The notes under the pieces: model-generated
The model's database searches: none
Seen by the model: the letters and a program-made list of their open reading frames with translations, nothing else
Told to the model about the DNA's origin: nothing
Program-made: the position numbers and the translations under genes
Shown here: piece after piece, positions 29,401 to 41,299 of the stretch
Layout of the letters: every line of letters begins with the position of its first letter
Numbering within the stretch: the first letter of the stretch is position 1
From: Meandrina meandrites
Taxonomy: Eukaryota > Cnidaria > Anthozoa > Scleractinia > Meandrinidae
Reading direction: 5' to 3'
DNA: 64,000 nucleotides
Assembly (NCBI GenBank): GCA_963693305.1
Contig: OY855915.1
Span: forward strand, 15,487,284-15,551,283

Positions 29401-32214
29401 GAGTTAACCCTCTTTCGAACAACCGGGCCCAGATGAATCAGGGTCTGGAAGGGGGGGGGGGGGGGGGGAAGGGGGGGTGCTGATCCCGCATTCCCGCTCC
29501 TTTTTCACGCGAATCCCGCATCCCGAACTTTTTGTCATCGCTTTTCCGAATCCCGTTTTTCTTTTCTCAGAAATTCATTTAAAAAAGGACTAATTTTTGC
29601 ATAAGCTTATGAATTTTGAGATGTAGATTTGCCCTTTTAGTTGTTATTTTGTTTTACGCGTGTTGTGAGTCTACTGCAACATGGAGTTAGCTCTTCATAC
29701 CTCAGTACGATGAAAGAGCCCGATATGAAAGCGTGGTGGGTCTTCCTGTACACGTACGCACTGTCCGTGATAAAAAGTTTACAGGAACACCCTCGACTGC
29801 GTCATGGTTTATCTAAGTAGTGAAAATTTCCCGAATTCCCAACAATCAGGCAAGAATTCCCGCGTCCCATGCCCAAATTCTGCTCAATCCCGCTTCCCAA
29901 GAAGCAGTCCATTCCCGAATCCCGTTAATATATTTTGCGTTTTCCCGGATCCCGCACTGTATTTTGGTCAAATCCCGGATCCCGAAAATACCCTTCCAGA
30001 CCCTGATGAATGTGGTCGTTTTAAGATTTAAAAGCCAAAGGATTTTAGAAGGAAAAAAACAACAAAATAATGCAGTGTCAAGATTTGTGTCAGATTCTCA
30101 AAAAAGGCCGAAAGAAAGAAACTTGACATTATTGGGGAATATCGCACTGTTTGTTTATTGTAATATGATCGGCGCACTTGATGTTCGACGGATAGTGTTT
30201 TCAGTGCATAGTTCTATTCAGTTCATAGTACAGTCTGTGCTTTGGTATGTTTATTAAGGAAAAGTCGGATAGGAGAGTACTTATAGCCGGGTAGTCTGAA
30301 GTGAGTGGCATAAGAGCGGAATTTTACGGTACGTATTGGAAATACAGTCTAATTTTTTTAAGCAACTGCATTTAAAGCTACTTTTTGATTTTGTATTTCA
30401 GCGGGCAAAACAACAGCTAAACCCATGGAGACTGCAGAAACGACCATAGACATACCTCCAGGTAACGTAGAATTAAAATACTTTATTTTGTTTATTTAGT
30501 TTTCGCAAAGAGGTAAATACAAAGACCATATAAAAACCATGGTTTTGATTTGTGTCAGGTGCTGACGGTTTTATCGTGACTTTGGAGGTATTCAGTGGTG
30601 TTCCCGACCCACAATGGATGATTCAACGGAAAAATCCAAAGTACCTGGATGTAAAAAAGGGTCTGCATCGTGGAAGGGCATATAGTCCAGAAAACGCGCC
30701 TGGAAAGCTTGGATTCGAGGGATTTCTTGTGCAAGAGGTGAAAAACGGAAAAAAGCAACAGGAAGTGTTGATCGTGGGTCGCGGAACAGTTAAGCTGCAA
30801 CTACTATTACTCAAGAGCATACCCAAAGGTATGATATCGCAAAAAATTTACAACATTGTTAAGAAGGAAATTCAGGGTGGAAAAGTCTCGGCCGTATTTG
30901 AAAGTCAGGCGAAGAAACGTTTTGCACCGGAGTACCGTCCCTGGAATTGGAACCACGAGGATCATATTGAACGTAATAACTGCTACAATTATGCAAGTAC
31001 CATCATGACAGATACCTTTGCTCAGCCTGGTCGACGAGGAGGACGACCACTTCCTAGATTGTTTACTGGAAACGACGCCAAACTTTCTGCAGAGGCCGAT
31101 GGCGTAAGATTTAAAACTTCTCAATCTCAGATGCAAGCCCCGGCAGGACCAGAACACTTGGTAGCCCTGGTACATTATGCAGGTTTGTACACTATCATTA
31201 AGCTGTTGAATTAGTAAAGTAATTGCCTCTAAAAGAGGAGCATTTTGCTATTGTTTGACATTTAGACACGATAACTTGGTCCATCTTCTTACAAGACTAC
31301 ATGTAATATAAGTTCTGAAATTGTCAAGAACAATCTTGCTGAATAGACGCCGAATTCCGGCGTTTGTGTCTCAGTAACCCTTTCATTTATCCCATAAATA
31401 AAAAGAAATTAAAACAATTAAGCTGCTTAAGAATCAAGGACGGGAAACAGGGTTTAAAAAGTTTTCGAATTTTCTATAGTCAAATACCGAGTCAGTGAGA
31501 CCATTTTCAATCAAGTGAAACAGCAAATCACTGATGTACAAAGGATTGAGAGAAAATCATTACCACTTTATAACATGTCCTAAAGTTTGGTCTTCCTTTA
31601 ATTTTTTCATTAATCTAAACATATCTTAATTGAGTTTTGATATGACAATCAACCAACACATTAATCCATTAATTAGCTGATACGGTTTTAGGTTCTTATA
31701 TGAGTACATGAATACAATCAAGTTAGACAAATGTCATTTCGCATTTCGGTAGAGCCGGTAGAGCCGAATACAACATTTGTGTTAACGGTTTTACTCTGGT
31801 CCTTAACTTTGCCTTAATTTATGAAGTGTATTTTATTTATAATGATCGTGCAAATTGGGCTGTACTCCTCTGGAGAGACCGAGATATTCCTCTCGCAATT
31901 GCTTAAAAAAGTGATTCTTAGTTTTCGAATTAGTAAATTTACTATCCTAATCTAAACAAAATCACACATTTTATTTAAAACAACCACCTTAATCTTGCAT
32001 AGGTGATCCAAATTCTCCATATGATCGAGACTATCACTGGTATCGTTTGGATAATAACGGGTACTGGTCTCACAAACCTGGAAGAACCCACGCCACTGAC
32101 AGAGATGGAAATGGAGACAGGATTCGAGATCCAAGAAGAGCTGCAAACGGTTTCATCCCTTATAGATTTGTTTGTTTTATGACCATCAATAGACATACTG
32201 TTACCATTCGGTAA
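26426..32214 (+). CDS. Secreted protein with N-N-C-Y-N-Y-A / D-Y-H-W-Y-R domain (gene A)
   Basis: Four exons with GT-AG borders, all in phase 1: 26426-26495 (signal peptide MMNRWCFTVVLGFTLLFNER), 30402-30461, 30559-31182, 32003-32214. They sum to 966 bases, 321 residues plus stop. The main domain has EVFSGVPDPQW near its start, NNCYNYAST with Cys185, DTFAQPGR and, in the last exon, DYHWYRLDNNGYWSHKPG with His263 and then TDRDGNGDRIRDPR. The conserved Cys and His suggest a papain/NlpC-like hydrolase, but this is inference. I recall similar text in bacterial proteins, so ancient transfer is possible. The paralogue at 48178-52565 has the same intron phases and an identical last-exon length (212 bases). 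Intron 1 holds several MITEs and a deleted Harbinger element. Confidence 0.72.
26886..26952 (+). pseudogene. Dead signal-peptide exon with intact donor
   Basis: Text collinear with the family's first exon, but ATG has become ATA (26886) and the Trp codon TAG. The phase-1 donor GTAAGC at 26953 is kept. It lies in intron 1 of gene A. Confidence 0.55.
27374..27432 (+). repeat. CAA/CAG microsatellite
   Basis: About 19 CAA/CAG triplets in the plus strand, in intron 1 of gene A. Confidence 0.9.
27621..27968. repeat. MITE with perfect 21-bp terminal inverted repeats
   Basis: ATATCATGGGTGACAAATTA (from 27621) is exactly complementary to the end at 27968. No coding capacity. Confidence 0.85.
27993..28120. 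repeat. Long hairpin with about 52-bp arms
   Basis: TGAAATTAGGAAATAATTTC...GCTAATAATTTCCC pairs with GGGAAATTATTAG...GAAATTATTTCCTTATTTCA around a short GC-rich loop (CTCGCCTGAAGGCTCG). It follows the preceding MITE by about 25 bases. Confidence 0.8.
28729..28990 (+). pseudogene. Truncated Myb/SANT-like gene of the Harbinger element
   Basis: MASPEIVVLAEAPRKKARKQ, then NFSPTEIVTLTEKVEENLAI and a helical stretch to about 28950. This is the first two thirds of a trihelix DNA-binding domain; the rest is deleted. Confidence 0.65.
28998..29225 (-). pseudogene. Truncated Harbinger transposase, N-terminal part
   Basis: From minus-strand ATG 29225: MANLLFFNVERGHRRPRKLR, then DDYTDEELRARYRFGRQSIL and LTPLHQVLIALRFFASGSFL, IIGDTVGVDKST. 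This is the helical N-terminal domain of HARBI1-type transposases. The catalytic DDE domain is absent; past about 28998 the frame only continues antisense to the Myb-like gene. Confidence 0.8.
29433..30011. mobile_element. MITE with CAGGG ends, 6-bp target duplication and internal poly-G
   Basis: CAGGGTCTGGAAGGG at 29439-29453 is complementary to CCCTTCCAGACCCTG at 29991-30005. ATGAAT flanks both sides (29433-29438, 30006-30011). An 18-G run follows the left end, and degenerate ATCCCG units fill both halves. It abuts the Harbinger element exactly. hAT-like ends, but the duplication is 6 rather than 8 bases. Confidence 0.8.
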
Positions 32215-32489
32215 GAGTTCTATAATATACAGATTAACGTTCAATATTCAGGCGAGCTTACACTGCATATGCTGCTGTACATCAGATGTAACGTAGGTAG
32301 AGAAATTTGAACGACAGAAATCTGTAAAGCACAAGAACAAATGTAATGAAAAAATCGGTGAAACTTTTGTTTTGTCTGTTCAGTTTCTTTTGACGCTTCT
32401 TCCTTTCTATCTCTTGATTTTAATCTGTTCAAGAGAGGCTCTCCACTGAGACCGAGCGAGTAGTGGGACATGATGAAAATCAAAATTCT

Positions 32490-32660
32490 TTACATTTTAA
32501 ACTTTGATGGGTCAGTACTACAAATCTTTATCAGTCGCTGCTATAATACCGACATCCAACAAATGTCCAATTATTGCTGAACATGTTGTAGTCATTTACA
32601 TGACGTCACCGGTTACCACAGCAACAGTTTAACCTGTTAAAAATACCCTTTATGTTATGC
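32490..32660 (+). repeat. Fragment of the GGAGGCTCACAA MITE family
   Basis: AAACTTTGATGGGTCAGTAC through GTTACCACAGCAACAGTTT matches the interior of the complete copy at 43346-43721. Both ends are missing. Confidence 0.75.
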
Positions 32661-32798
32661 TTAGAGCAGCGACGTTTACACCAAGGCGGCTAGGAGCTAA
32701 GAGAGGACCTCAAATTTGTGACACACCTTGATTTAGGGATTTGATACACCTCATAAAGCCCTATTGTTCTCCACCAGCCAGACCAGACATCTTTGACA

Positions 32799-33190
32799 TT
32801 AAAGGGGCACTATCACGGCTGATCATAGAAATTTCTATTTTCTAATTTCCTCAGTATATTTCCAAATGCCACCAAATACACGAATAAATTTGATAAAGAG
32901 ATCCCACAAAACAAGATAGAACAGTTATTGTGAGGAAGAAGTACAGGATTGCAAGGATGGAAGTGGATTGTGTTTGATTTTTGGACAGGATGTCCAGAAA
33001 TCAAAGCTGCCATTCTGGTGAAATTTTGAACATTTTATTAGTCACTGTTTCCTCTTAGTTGATATTTCTTTGCATTTACCACTGTAAGCCTTTTTTTCTT
33101 CCTATTGCAAGACAATAAAGTACAATTTATAGCAAGCTACAGCCCATTCTTATAAAATATGATATTTCAGGCATGACAGTGTCCCTTTAA
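32799..33190. repeat. MITE with TTAA target site
   Basis: TTAAAGGGGCACTATCACGG (32799) and TGACAGTGTCCCTTTAA (ending 33190) are imperfect inverted ends, both starting at TTAA, the signature of piggyBac-type transposition. Confidence 0.75.
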
Positions 33191-34010
33191 CCCTTTCTCG
33201 TCTCACATAAACTTAATTATTCGTGCCGCATAATTGGTGGTTTTTTGGGCCTGGAAATGTGTCGATGAAGTGTTTACATGTCATGTTAGTCAAATTTTCC
33301 TTCTCTTAGATAACTCTCATGATTACGGTGAGCAGCCAAAAATCACCAAAATTCGGTTGTTCGAAATTCTTATTTTGGCGGTCTTTTTAGAGAGACAATT
33401 TCCCTACCCGGTAATACTCCAAACCACTTGAAATTCAGTTATATTGGCAAATGACGTTCTAAAGCCTGGTGTAAAAAGAAGTTTCGAAGAAGTTGCGCTG
33501 AGTGCTTACGATCTCAAAATCCTCATAATCACAATGTCACCAGTCACTGAACTGTAAACAACAGCCACATGCTTCTGACCAGATAATCGAAAACATCTTG
33601 TTTCCAGTGTTTCGTCTTTTCTCGGTATTTGGATGTAAACTACAGCAGAAAGTTCCTCTTTAGCTCAGAAAGTTCCTCTTTAGCTCATCCTGAATACGAT
33701 ATTATCAGTTTCTATTATAAAAAATATCCTATATTAGGTCTATTTAGAATCCTAAACAGCTGCTATCCTAAACAATAGCCATCTCGAAGCGTGTCGTCGA
33801 CAACTTCAGTAGTACATAAACTGGGATTCAGGCCCGTAGGCTGGCTTTTGCCTGGAAAGGTTCGTTTTGTGCTAAAACAGACCACACATGGGAAGTCGAA
33901 TATTTTGTCTTCATTAATATTTCGAGCTTAACTGTCTGCTATTTTGTCAAGGTGCACAGAAGAATTTTAATGGCTGCGAAGACGCGCAAATACTGCTAAA
34001 TTGGTTCCAT
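33191..34010. other. No gene seen
   Basis: Intergenic. A short tandem duplication of AGCTCAGAAAGTTCCTCTTT is seen at 33650-33685. Confidence 0.45.
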
Positions 34011-34299
34011 AATTGATTGTCCACTCAAAACACCCTTAGGTTGCGTAGTCGAACTAAACCCTATTATTCGGGGTTTAGTTCGTCTGCCAGGCTAAACCCC
34101 GGCAGGTCAGTCCCACGACTAAATTCGTTTGTTTTGCAACAGGACGGTTGGCTCAATCGCCACCAAGGAACATTATTTCGTAATTTATTTGAGATCACAA
34201 CGAGCCAATTTGCCCAATTATGGCGCCAAGTACAAATGCCGGTCATCTGCCTTCCCGGTGAAATTAAATTAGTCACGTTCGGGTTAAGTACACGCTTCA

Positions 34300-34580
34300 C
34301 CCAGGTAAAGGTAGCGGTAAAGTGTGCATACGAGCCTAGTGGCCCATCAGGCCGGAGCTTTTCCCGGTTTCCGTAGCATGAAGCGACTAGGAGTATTTCT
34401 ACTCCTCCCTAGATAGGATTCTAGTCCATCGCAGGGTTACCCCCATCTGCAAATTCGCCGGTACCCATTTATACACCTGGGTGGAGAGAGGCACCAAGAA
34501 CACAACGCAGTACCCCGGCCAATGATCGAACCCGGACCACCCGATCCGGAGTCCAGCGCACTAACCATTGGGCCACACAA
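34300..34580 (-). repeat. tRNA-derived SINE
   Basis: Read on the minus strand from 34580, it begins GTGTGGCCCAATGGTTAGTG (A-box-like), then CCGGGTTCGATCATTGG (B-box-like) at the expected spacing for a tRNA-derived pol III promoter. A conserved body with CTGCGATGGACTAGAATCC follows, ending near 34300. No coding capacity. Confidence 0.75.
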
Positions 34581-34779
34581 TTCCCCCAGGCTTTGATAAA
34601 TCGTTTCAATATTTTTTCTTTCCTACGCTACCACATATAGTGCGACGCCAAATGTTTATATTGTCAAAAAAATATTTTTTTACCTTGTCTATGTATTTGT
34701 TACAAGTTTCCTCAAACTTTCACTTTCCTTTCACAATAATAGCATTGTGTCAGGACTAAATTAATAAGTGGAGGCATCA

Positions 34780-35060
34780 GACAGCTTGGACTGACAAACC
34801 GACACACTGACAAAGTCTATCGGATGTCAGTACCTACAAACCGACGTTGTCTTACGTTGTACTTAGTTAATTAGCTGCGGAAACAGACCCTTGAACTGAC
34901 AAGCCGACAAACTGTCAAGTTATCTCGGGTGTCGGTACCGACAAAATGACAGTTCATCAGTAATTGAACTAACCACTGACAGAAATTGTCAGTTTTTCAG
35001 TTCAAGTAACTGATGCTTCAAAAAATGTCAGATTGTCGGTACTGAAGATTATACCAATAC
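34780..35060 (+). repeat. ACTGACAA(A/G)CCGACA-type minisatellite, diverged
   Basis: Many variants of CTGACAAACCGACA and GTCAGTACC(G/T)ACAAA are scattered through the stretch, plus complementary copies (TTGTCAGTTTTTCAG). Confidence 0.6.
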
Positions 35061-35435
35061 CGTTTTCGAAAAGTACTATTAACAATAATTTTGAACTAAT
35101 CCATTTCGAAACCATTTTGATTCGCATCTAAATTGTTAACTATGGGCAATTCTTTGAGCATAAAATAAAATCTTGATGAGACCGATGGAACCATAAGACA
35201 TAAGAAAACTTAAAAAATAATAAAACCCCAAGATGAGATATTTTGAGATTTACTTCCTCTTCAGCTACCAGAACAAAACGAGAATAAAAGCTAAGAACAA
35301 ACTTACGACAAATACTGTAGTGTTGAATATGCAACCTCAATTCCGAGCATACTACACAATGCGAAGAAAGAAGAAATAAACTCTCTTTGACCCTTTGTCG
35401 CAGTGTTTTAATCTCAGCATAATGATTGCTAAATA

Positions 35436-35505
35436 AAAACAACTCCTTGAACACAAAAGAATGTGAAACCCACAGCAACTGTGAAGCAAATAGTGTCATG
35501 GCCTA
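35436..35505 (-). pseudogene. Degenerate signal-peptide exon, minus strand
   Basis: Minus-strand text CFTVAVGFTFFCVQGV matches the hydrophobic core of the family's first exon, but the ATG is in another frame (CATGACACT). Upstream (35600-35830) lies a block shared with 51290-51480 and 52690-52810. Confidence 0.5.
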
Positions 35506-36755
35506 ACTCTCTTGAGAACTTGTGCTTGGAATTGTTTTTTCCTCCTCAGCCAAGGAAAAATTCGTGTAGACACCAAAGATTTTCCTTAGCTGTGCATTTC
35601 AAATATGGAGCTTCAGGTGGCTGTTAACGTATGTGAGACATTAACCTGTTACAGATTGATATGGTTTCTGCAGAGCAGAAATATTCTAAAATCACTTGAC
35701 TTTTAAGGCGTGGACTAAGAATTATTGAGAGAACGGAGAAACGACTTTTATCCATAACATCTACCTGAATTCTTTAGCTTTGTACGGTTAAAAATTCAGT
35801 TACACAAATTGAAAATGTTTTAAATATACTGTGTACCTTGTCATCTCCAAACTACATTTCTGTTATGCGATTTAAAAGTAGATATTTTGGACATTGTGCG
35901 TTGTATATATTTGAAGAAATGTCAACTGAGGTTAATTTGTGACTGAACTTTTCTATTTTTTAAAATTGATAGAAAATATCGGTCTCTACAAACCATAACA
36001 ATAAAACGGTGAAATTGAGCCGATGTCCAGTGAAGTTTTAGTGGTCTCGTACGCTGTACTTGATGAAAAATTTGGTTACCAAAAGAACTAGGAACTTTAT
36101 TTCGATATTTCAATAGTGCAAGTAAAATAGGAAACAGTAAACTTTCAACAATTTGCTTTCATCTAAGAATTGTTTACCTTAGCACGTTCTTGGGTGCAAA
36201 GAAATATGAAAACTCAACATAATTGTTAAACGCTAACTTGCCATGATGCCGGTTCTACACTGCTTACCAGAGATCTTACCTGCTCTTGAGTTATATGATT
36301 AAGCTCTCGAAAAGAGAGCTTTGGTCCTTTTACAACTCGACCTGCTCTGACTGGTGAATTCCTTTCAGGGCAGAAATATGTTGTAAACTAGAATCTCAGT
36401 TTGGAACTCTGCCCTCATGTCATACAAGATCGATGATATGTACCAACAAGAACTGTTTCCTTCGTTTTCAACATTCTGGTTCGATGTTGGTCAGTAGCAA
36501 ACCACGTGCGAGTTTGCAGAAGGTAGACGTGTAAGTTTAGTGGTAATTTCTTTTTCTGCTCTCAGCACAGTGCTAAATCTTCCGGCTCTCTGGTCTAGAA
36601 TGAAACATAACATATGTAAAGATAAAACTATAGATTTTGAGAGTGCTTTAAACCATCAAAAGTTGATTGAAGATTCAAGCAAAATACGTGTGCGCACAAT
36701 GTTAGTAAACAACAGTTTGTATAGAAATACTAAAATTGCAGTCAGTGATGGACAT

Positions 36756-37002
36756 CAGAATGTAACATTTGTGCTTGACACTGACTTGTGTTAACGTTAG
36801 AAATAACGTTAACAAACTTTAAAGACGTTTCGGCCAAATAACTTCGGCCTTCATTGGTTTTTAAAAAAAGCCAACTGAGTGAACCGTTAGAAAGCCGTCA
36901 CTCAGTTGAAGGCCGAAGTATTTAGTCGAAACGTCTTATAAGCTTATTAACATTGTTTCTAACTTTAACACAAGTCAGTGTCAAGCACAAATTTTACATT
37001 CT
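36756..37002. repeat. Foldback element with 45-bp arms
   Basis: CAGAATGTAACATTTGTGCT (from 36756) pairs with the arm ending at 37002 with few mismatches. A second inner inverted pair (AAGACGTTTCGGCC / AGTCGAAACGTCTT) shares the same axis. Confidence 0.8.
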
Positions 37003-37009
37003 GAAGAGT

Positions 37010-38100
37010 TTCTAGGTAAGGGTTAAGCTATGTTGTTAGACAATGTAAAGAGATTGAAGATTTAAAGCACATTTACCTAGCCTATACGCGTCGCACAATC
37101 TACATTCAAAGTCAAAGGAAGTTGCTACACCATCCATCTCTGCCCAACAACATTTCAGCCCTCCAGTATTCGTGGGGCAACTGCACTCACAAACTTGACT
37201 GGTAGCGCCACTCTTGAGAGTAGAAACGGCGAGTTCGCGTTGATGAAAGACCCCGAATCATCCGGCATAGGGTCATATTTTACATAAACACTTCAAATAT
37301 TTAAAAAGGCAGAAAACTTTGCTCTTGTAAAGTTAAAGAAAAGGAACATGATAGCGCACCTTTAATTTAGGCGAATATTTTGCAAAGTCAACGTTCATTT
37401 ACGAAACGGTTATAAAAGATATTCGCATTATTAAACGAGCAGGTTGTCGGGTTTGGGAATTTTAAACTGAGTTACAGCTGACAGTTTACTGAGTCCAAGA
37501 CACTTTGCTTCCTGATATCGCTGTCTGACTGTGCTCTTCTTTAACTTTTCGTGTGCTACAAATTGAATCCTCTTTGTTTATCGGTTAATATGCAAACGGA
37601 ATTGCGGTTCTCAGCACACAATTTATATCTGTTTCGTGAAAGTGCTAGAAACCTTAACGAGAAATGATTTAGTCTTGCTCTTCCACACTCGCTGTGTTTA
37701 TTATTCTAACGGGTGACAGAGTACGAGTAGTTCAGCCAATCAAATTGCAGCATTTGCATAAAAGCATTAGTAGAATTTTTCAAAGCAATATAGAACTCGA
37801 CTTCGTTGTTGAAATCGATAAAACTTAGCGTCTTTACGTTTATCTATACTCGCAAATAAGGCGGTTCTTTCGCGATCGAATTCACTGCACGGCTTACTAG
37901 TCGAAACTGGGACCTACTCTAGCCATTCATGTTTATGCTTTCTGTAACAGGTTTAAATCCTTTTACAGCAACTTTAGATCACTTCACTCGATTCAGTTTT
38001 AGTCGCTGGGATTGTCCTTTTGCACATTTTATACTGTTACTTATCGACTTTACACGGAATTCCACAATGCTTAAGCGTCTTTATAGTCTAGTCGACGTTT
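37010..38100. other. Intergenic; no gene seen
   Basis: AT-rich spacer. From about 38160 to 38337 it becomes the conserved promoter block of the lectin genes, described separately. Confidence 0.4.
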
Positions 38101-38159
38101 TTCGATGGTGTTAGCGAGCATAAAGTCCGTCGATTCAACATCAACAATTCTTACAGCAA

Positions 38160-38337
38160 GACAATCATGTTTATGCTCTGAAGGCCTAAGCTATATGACT
38201 TCTGACGAGTTCATGACTTAGGAATCTTTTCACGGCCACTGAACATTTGAAATACGTACATCATTTATGAGTACATATGTACATAAGTTATCTTCGCTAT
38301 GGAAAGAGAAACATCTTCACATTTTGGCACAAGCTCT
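38160..38337 (+). promoter_or_regulatory. Conserved upstream block of the lectin-like genes, copy 1
   Basis: CATGTTTATGCTCTGAAGGCCTAAGC, ACGTACATCATTTATGAGT and the AAGAGAAACAT text recur almost in the same order at 53508-53689 ahead of the second lectin-like gene. The CATCATTTATGAGT part recurs at about 54529. No canonical TATA box was assigned. Confidence 0.55.
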
Positions 38338-40447
38338 ATGGCTCGTTGGTGTTTGACAGTTGTGGCAGGTTTCTTCTGCTTCTTCATTATTCAAAAAGCT
38401 GCTTACGGTAAGTAATACTAACGAAGCTTTCATCGATTCGTTTATTAAACTGTAACTTTTGTAGTTGATTTATTGTATATTTATATTGAGCTAATAGTGT
38501 GGTTTCATTTTTTTTTTTTTTGGGAATGTGTTGTGTGAGATAACTGTCTCGGCGATACAAGAGTTGGTTTTATCATAGGTAACCTTGACGTTTTTTAGAT
38601 CTATTCCCAACAGTGATGTACTGTCTCGTTTAAGATATACTAAATGTTGAAAAATAATATTAAGAGTGTATAGAATAAATGAAAACCGAAAACTCGAGAT
38701 CACTTACTCTCTTCAAAGTCTCTGAACACTAACACATGATGCCTTCATCCCGAGACATTCTATTTCGACAGGTAAGTACAACACCTTCCTCCTTCATTGT
38801 CAGAGCGTGAAACTGAGCGCGATTTTATCGCGGTGATTTGTAAAACAGCAAAATTTAGTGAATGTAACGGTCAGTTCGATGAAGGTACTACGAGCTTCCA
38901 AATATTCAGTGAAACGTTTTTCGTAAGCGCACAATAAGCCAAACATCGGAGGCTTTCTGCTCTAAACGCACGAACCACATCACAACTAAGAAGGTATTCA
39001 GAGTTAAACGACTCACTACAATCTACTGTTACAATCGGCGAGATAAGTTCAAGAACAGGAAGAACATGCAAGAAGAACTTATATTTAATGTTTGAATCTT
39101 TCGTGTGCCACAAGTCCTTAACCAGAAAAAGTGAAACATCTCAGTGGAACATATCTGTGCCGTGACGTATCTACTGGTAATAGATACGCTTTCGGCCTCG
39201 TCAACTATTACCTATAAGTAGAAACTAAAGCTATGTTCTATTGGAAAACCGCGAATCTAAGTAAATAGAAATCGAGAGTGAATAACCTAATTGTTAAAAA
39301 TAATATACTATATTCGGGCAAGATTTAAGGAGGCTCACAACGGTTTACAGAAATTTCCAGGTCTTAAACTTTGATGGGCCAGTACTACAAATCTTTATCA
39401 GTTGCTGCCACAATAATGATATCAAACAAATGTCCAATCATTGCTGATTAAGTTACGGTTTTTTTATGACGTCACTGGTTACTATAGCAACAGTTTTAGC
39501 TGTTAAAAACATCCTTACTTTTCCCTTTAAGTGCTTATAACTCAAAAACGAGTCTGGTGACCCCCATTTTTTATTATTGAATAATGATTGGCATGTTAAG
39601 ATGCAACTTTTTGCAAATTTAGAAAAATTTCTCCGGAGCGGTTTCAGAGCCACCTTAAATTTTCGAAAATTTCAAACTCGAGCACAAGAACAAACTTAGC
39701 ATCCCCCAAAACTGCAGTTTCACATCACCTTTCAAGGTTTTTCATCCATACGTGTTCTAGCAGCAACATACCCATCGGGGAACAATTTTGAATATCGAAA
39801 TTCACCGGCGCAGGCTAGAGAAGGTAAAGATTGCGCTATAGTTTTGACGAGGAACTGAAAATTGGATAAAAAGAGCCAAATTTTTGGAACTCGAGGACTT
39901 CGTTAGGCTCATTTTTCAAAACATTTTAAAATTTGCTGTCAGCATCAGTTGAATTTACAGTGAATCAGTTAAAATGAAGTAATGTTTCCAAAATCTTGCA
40001 TAAAATGCTCTTCGGTTATTTTGTATAGGAAGCGGGGACCCTTGTCTTGGAAATTCGTGCTACCTTTTTAAGGAGTCGGGCAAAACATGGGCCGAGAGCC
40101 AAAATACCTGCAAAGCCGAGGGAGGCGCGCTTGTTTCCATAGAAACCGGAAAAGAATGGCAGTTCATCAAAGACGAGATTCAGAAGCTTTGTGTTGGGCA
40201 TAACAACGAATGGTACATAGGTCTGAAGAAGGAGAAGAATGTTTGGAAGTGGGTCAGTGGAAGTCCGTTGACAATCAGCAAATGGCAAGTATCAAAAGGG
40301 CAGCCATCTGGTGACGGCGATGTGGCTGTAATGGCAAAGGATTACCCAGCGAATACACAAGGCCTATTTAATGACCTTTCAAATACGAAAAGAAGAGCAT
40401 TTATTTGTGAAGTACCCAAAGGTAAGATAATAGGAGAAGACTTTTAG
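38338..40447 (+). CDS. Secreted C-type-lectin-like protein 1
   Basis: Exon 1 (38338-38407) encodes the signal peptide MARWCLTVVAGFFCFFIIQK and ends in phase 1 at GTAAGT. Exon 2 (40029-40421) encodes the whole C-type lectin-like fold: DPCLGNSCYLF, TWAESQNTCKAEGGALVSIE, WYIGLKK, WKWVSGSPL and AFICEVPK. The canonical sugar-binding EPN/QPD is QPS and the WND motif is FND. The pair of cysteines forming the conserved inner disulfide (beside the QPS segment and after FND) is absent, replaced by other residues. Exon 2 has a GTAAGA donor, but I found no third exon like that of lectin 2; reading through the donor gives a stop at 40445. Promoter, signal exon, exon-2 length (393 bases) and intron phase are shared with lectin 2. 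Confidence 0.8.
39325..39676 (+). repeat. Right-truncated copy of the GGAGGCTCACAA MITE
   Basis: Starts TTAAGGAGGCTCACAACGG and follows the complete copy at 43346 through GAGCCACCTTAAATTTTCG, but lacks the right inverted end. It lies in intron 1 of lectin-like gene 1. Confidence 0.8.
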
Positions 40448-40449
40448 AA

Positions 40450-41245
40450 ATGTACGATGCGCGAGGCGCTTGCATGACTTGTGTTGCTTGAAATGTTCAG
40501 TGCTAGCTACACTTCTTGTTCTCTTTGTAAATATGATGGAGAACCTCTGTACCAAAGAAAGCTTCCTTTCTATGTAACGTTTTTAAAATATGTTCATATC
40601 TCAAAAGATTTAAACGTTTAAGTCTAAATTTTTTCCAAATATACACCGTCCAAATAAGAAAATTAAGTACATTTCTTACCTGTATCTCCGTTTTAAAGCC
40701 AGTAAATCCTTGCAGTTGTTTTGGTCGTGCTATAAACGATTTTGGCAAGTTGTTTTCGGCTCGGCCATATAAAGTCACGCTGGAGACTAAAATATTTAGG
40801 TTTGCACCGAAGATCAACTTCAATTGTGAATTTGCTGTGGTTTTCACTCCTCTTCCCCTGACTCTCCTCCAGTCGACTAGCATAGCAGCCGTATTAAACT
40901 TCGGTCAAATCCAGTCCACGTATTCTTGACGTTCGCGGTCGTTCGCAGCATCTTGTCAACATAATTCAACGAACAGTTTTTGCAGCACGTTTCATGACTT
41001 CACGGACGTTTCCCAGGCTATAGTGACCGGCACAGGTTGTATTCACGAGTAAATTAAAGACTTGTGTTCTTCAGTAGTGAAAATAAAGTAAAGATTCCGC
41101 TTGAAATCGTCCAAATCCATTCAACAAACGAAACACAGTTGCAAATTTATTTCGGTCGATCGCCTGTGTAGTGTTGTCATGTGGCTTTTCCCGCGCTGTC
41201 GTCTTTTCATGTGCGCAGTGTTCAGCCCCTTGAATTGCTTTCTTT
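40450..41245. other. No gene seen
   Basis: Spacer downstream of lectin-like gene 1. I searched by eye for a short third exon like that at 58993 and found none. Confidence 0.4.
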
Positions 41246-41299
41246 CACGGTAAAACTTTTAATTTTAGGCCGGCTATTCAACTGGTTTGGTATATACTA

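Larger units (their letters stand above)
28521..29432. mobile_element. Non-autonomous PIF/Harbinger element with CAG target duplication
   Basis: GGCCCGGTTGTTCGAAAGAG starts at 28524 and its exact complement ends at 29429; inverted ends agree over 26 bases. CAG at 28521-28523 and 29430-29432 is a 3-bp target duplication, as expected for this superfamily. Subterminal regions are packed with GGTTAA/TTAACC repeats. Inside, the first part of the Myb-like gene (plus strand) and the first part of the transposase (minus strand) were fused by a deletion of everything between. Confidence 0.88.

Noticed and set aside
30552..30558. Treating the open frame at 30552-31214 as a single-exon gene
   Set aside because: The frame has AG and GT borders at 30559 and 31182 that match phase and position in the paralogue on the minus strand; the ends of the open frame are intron.
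34017..34376. 119-codon frame beside the SINE
   Set aside because: It runs into the SINE tail and through a small palindrome (ACTAAACCC / GGGTTTAGT); more likely repeat DNA.
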